A stretch of DNA of 5,917 nucleotides from an uncultured Rhodanobacteraceae bacterium. Its GTDB lineage: Bacteria > Pseudomonadota > Gammaproteobacteria > Xanthomonadales > Rhodanobacteraceae. Both the position numbers and the translations under genes were made by a program. The DNA lies in NCBI GenBank assembly GCA_937902695.1, contig CALFNI010000009.1, positions 1-5,917 of the forward strand. The letters run 5' to 3'. Under the pieces are notes generated by a model. The model searched no databases, was not told the origin of the DNA, and worked only from the letters and a program-made list of their open reading frames with translations. Below, piece after piece: positions 5,349 to 5,917 of the stretch (positions within the stretch are counted from its first letter, which is position 1; each line of letters starts with the position of its first letter).

Positions 5349-5431
5349 GAAACGGCCCGCGCACTGCGGCTTCTGCGGGATTTTTTCGCTCCCTTCCCGG
5401 GGTGGCATTATGCGAGCGGTTTTGTTCAGAA
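5263..5431 (-). promoter_or_regulatory. Structured leader and candidate promoter of paralogue D
   Basis: On the minus strand, TTCTGAA (5431-5425), a 12-nt spacer and CATAAT (5412-5407) repeat the arrangement at A, with GGGAAGGG 8 nt later (5398-5391). The leader of about 136 nt has a CGGGA/TCCCG stem (arms 5376-5380 and 5395-5399), a CCCT/AGGG hairpin (arms 5329-5332 and 5338-5341) and CTCCGCG at 5326-5320. It also has a GAAGGC/GCCTTC hairpin (arms 5284-5289 and 5299-5304) and CGCGGAG at 5277-5271, carrying the ribosome binding site. Pairing of the two heptamers would block ribosome access. The spacer between the promoter boxes is shorter than for a standard sigma-70 promoter, so the sigma factor is uncertain. 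Confidence 0.55.
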
Positions 5432-5437
5432 TTGATA

Positions 5438-5464
5438 AAACGCGACACTTCGGCGGCCGCGTTT
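5438..5464 (-). terminator. Candidate intrinsic terminator of pyrF
   Basis: Arms AAACGCG (5438-5444) and CGCGTTT (5458-5464) form a perfect 7-bp stem around a 13-nt loop. On the minus strand the descending arm runs into a short U stretch (5440-5437). The ascending arm overlaps the pyrF stop codon, so the structure forms right at the end of the gene. It separates pyrF from the promoter of paralogue D. The U stretch is short, so efficiency may be modest. Confidence 0.5.
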
Positions 5465-5917
5465 ACATTTGTCGATTGATCAGGTTGCGGAGCTCGATGG
5501 CGGCCATGCGCGCCGCGTCGGCGAAGTCGGGGCCGCTGCCGGCGTAGAGGATCGCGCGTGACGAGCTGATCACGAGCCCCCTGCCGTCCTTGGTCGCGCC
5601 GTTCCGCACGACGGCCTCGACATCGCCGCCCTGCGCGCCGACACCCGGCACGAGCAGCGGCATCTCGCCGACGATCGCGCGCACGTCGGCAAGCTCGCCC
5701 GGATACGTTGCGCCGGTGACGAGCATGCAGTTGCCGTTCGCGTTCCATTCGCGCGCGGCTGTCGCCGCGACGTGCTGGTAAAGCTTCTTTCCGCCGACGT
5801 CGAGATCCTGCAGGTCGCGCGCGCCGGCCTTCGAGGTGCGGCAGAGGATCACGACGCCTTTTTCGGAGCGCGCGGGGAACGGTTCGGGCGAATCGTGGCC
5901 GGGATACGGGGTCACGG
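5463..5917 (-). CDS. pyrF: Orotidine 5'-phosphate decarboxylase, type 2 subfamily (5' partial)
   Basis: PyrF converts orotidine 5'-monophosphate to UMP in the last step of de novo pyrimidine synthesis, in the cytoplasm. The window holds the C-terminal 150 or so residues. Its beginning, including the Lys/Asp catalytic motif, lies beyond the right edge. The frame is open to the edge. The codon at 5915-5913 is GTG and reads as an internal valine in [13 protein letters not shown], a segment typical of the type 2 (long, about 270-residue) subfamily. Further family features are [19 protein letters not shown], the phosphate-binding loop [11 protein letters not shown], and SSSRAILYA near the C-terminus. 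The stop is TAA at 5465-5463. It is a housekeeping gene with no obvious link to the paralogue array, which starts 200 bases downstream behind a candidate terminator. Confidence 0.95.
   Translation of the reverse strand, partial: VTPYPGHDSPEPFPARSEKGVVILCRTSKAGARDLQDLDVGGKKLYQHVAATAAREWNANGNCMLVTGATYPGELADVRAIVGEMPLLVPGVGAQGGDVEAVVRNGATKDGRGLVISSSRAILYAGSGPDFADAARMAAIELRNLINRQM

Noticed and set aside
5263..5748. A longer paralogue D starting far upstream, within the pyrF region
   Set aside because: The open frame overlaps pyrF and has no conserved protein sequence. The conserved leader is in a different frame relative to the start in the other copies, so it is non-coding, and GGAGT precedes the ATG at 5262 correctly.
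1..5917. CRISPR array, insertion sequence, integrase, tRNA or rRNA
   Set aside because: No short regular direct repeats with spacers, no transposase or integrase frame with inverted ends, and no tRNA- or rRNA-like segment was found.

Overview
This is a GC-rich chromosomal window, probably from a proteobacterium. Two hints suggest the Xanthomonadales (Rhodanobacteraceae or Dokdonella-like). One is a pyrF of the 'type 2' sequence subfamily. The other is an 'IFxDGF(D/E)' segment just after the signal peptide in a family of secreted proteins, a motif I remember as frequent in exported proteins of that group. The lineage is an inference and was not tested.

Layout. On the plus strand, 1-1813 holds the end of a polysaccharide-type gene: the C-terminal part of a glycosyltransferase-like protein, probably with a frameshift near position 60. 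Fourteen bases later comes a complete family 2 glycosyltransferase. The rest is read from the minus strand. Transcribing leftwards from the right edge, it holds the C-terminal half of pyrF (orotidine 5'-phosphate decarboxylase), then four tandem paralogues, here called D (4648-5262), C (3826-4428), B (2988-3605) and A (1823-2440). Gene A converges on the glycosyltransferase with only 9 bases between the stop codons.

The paralogues are the most interesting part. Each encodes a 200-205-residue, apparently exported protein. They share a short hydrophobic N-terminus (MLSAALL...), an IFxDGFD-like segment, a CPxGRQ motif, a WENIWG motif, a long conserved core and six cysteines with almost invariant spacing. 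D carries one extra pair of cysteines. I do not recognise the family and assign no function. By eye they fall into two subgroups, A+B and C+D.

Each paralogue appears to be its own transcription unit. All four are preceded by a related leader of roughly 120-135 nt, with a conserved candidate promoter, a hairpin just before the ribosome binding site, and, in C and D, a perfect 7-nt anti-Shine-Dalgarno segment. All four are followed by a GC-rich hairpin 11-22 nt after the stop codon. Over about 130 bp, the leader plus signal-peptide DNA of C and D is nearly identical, while the mature proteins have diverged strongly. This points to gene conversion of a shared expression cassette or to strong selection on the leader. 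No tRNA, rRNA, CRISPR array, insertion sequence or phage gene was seen.
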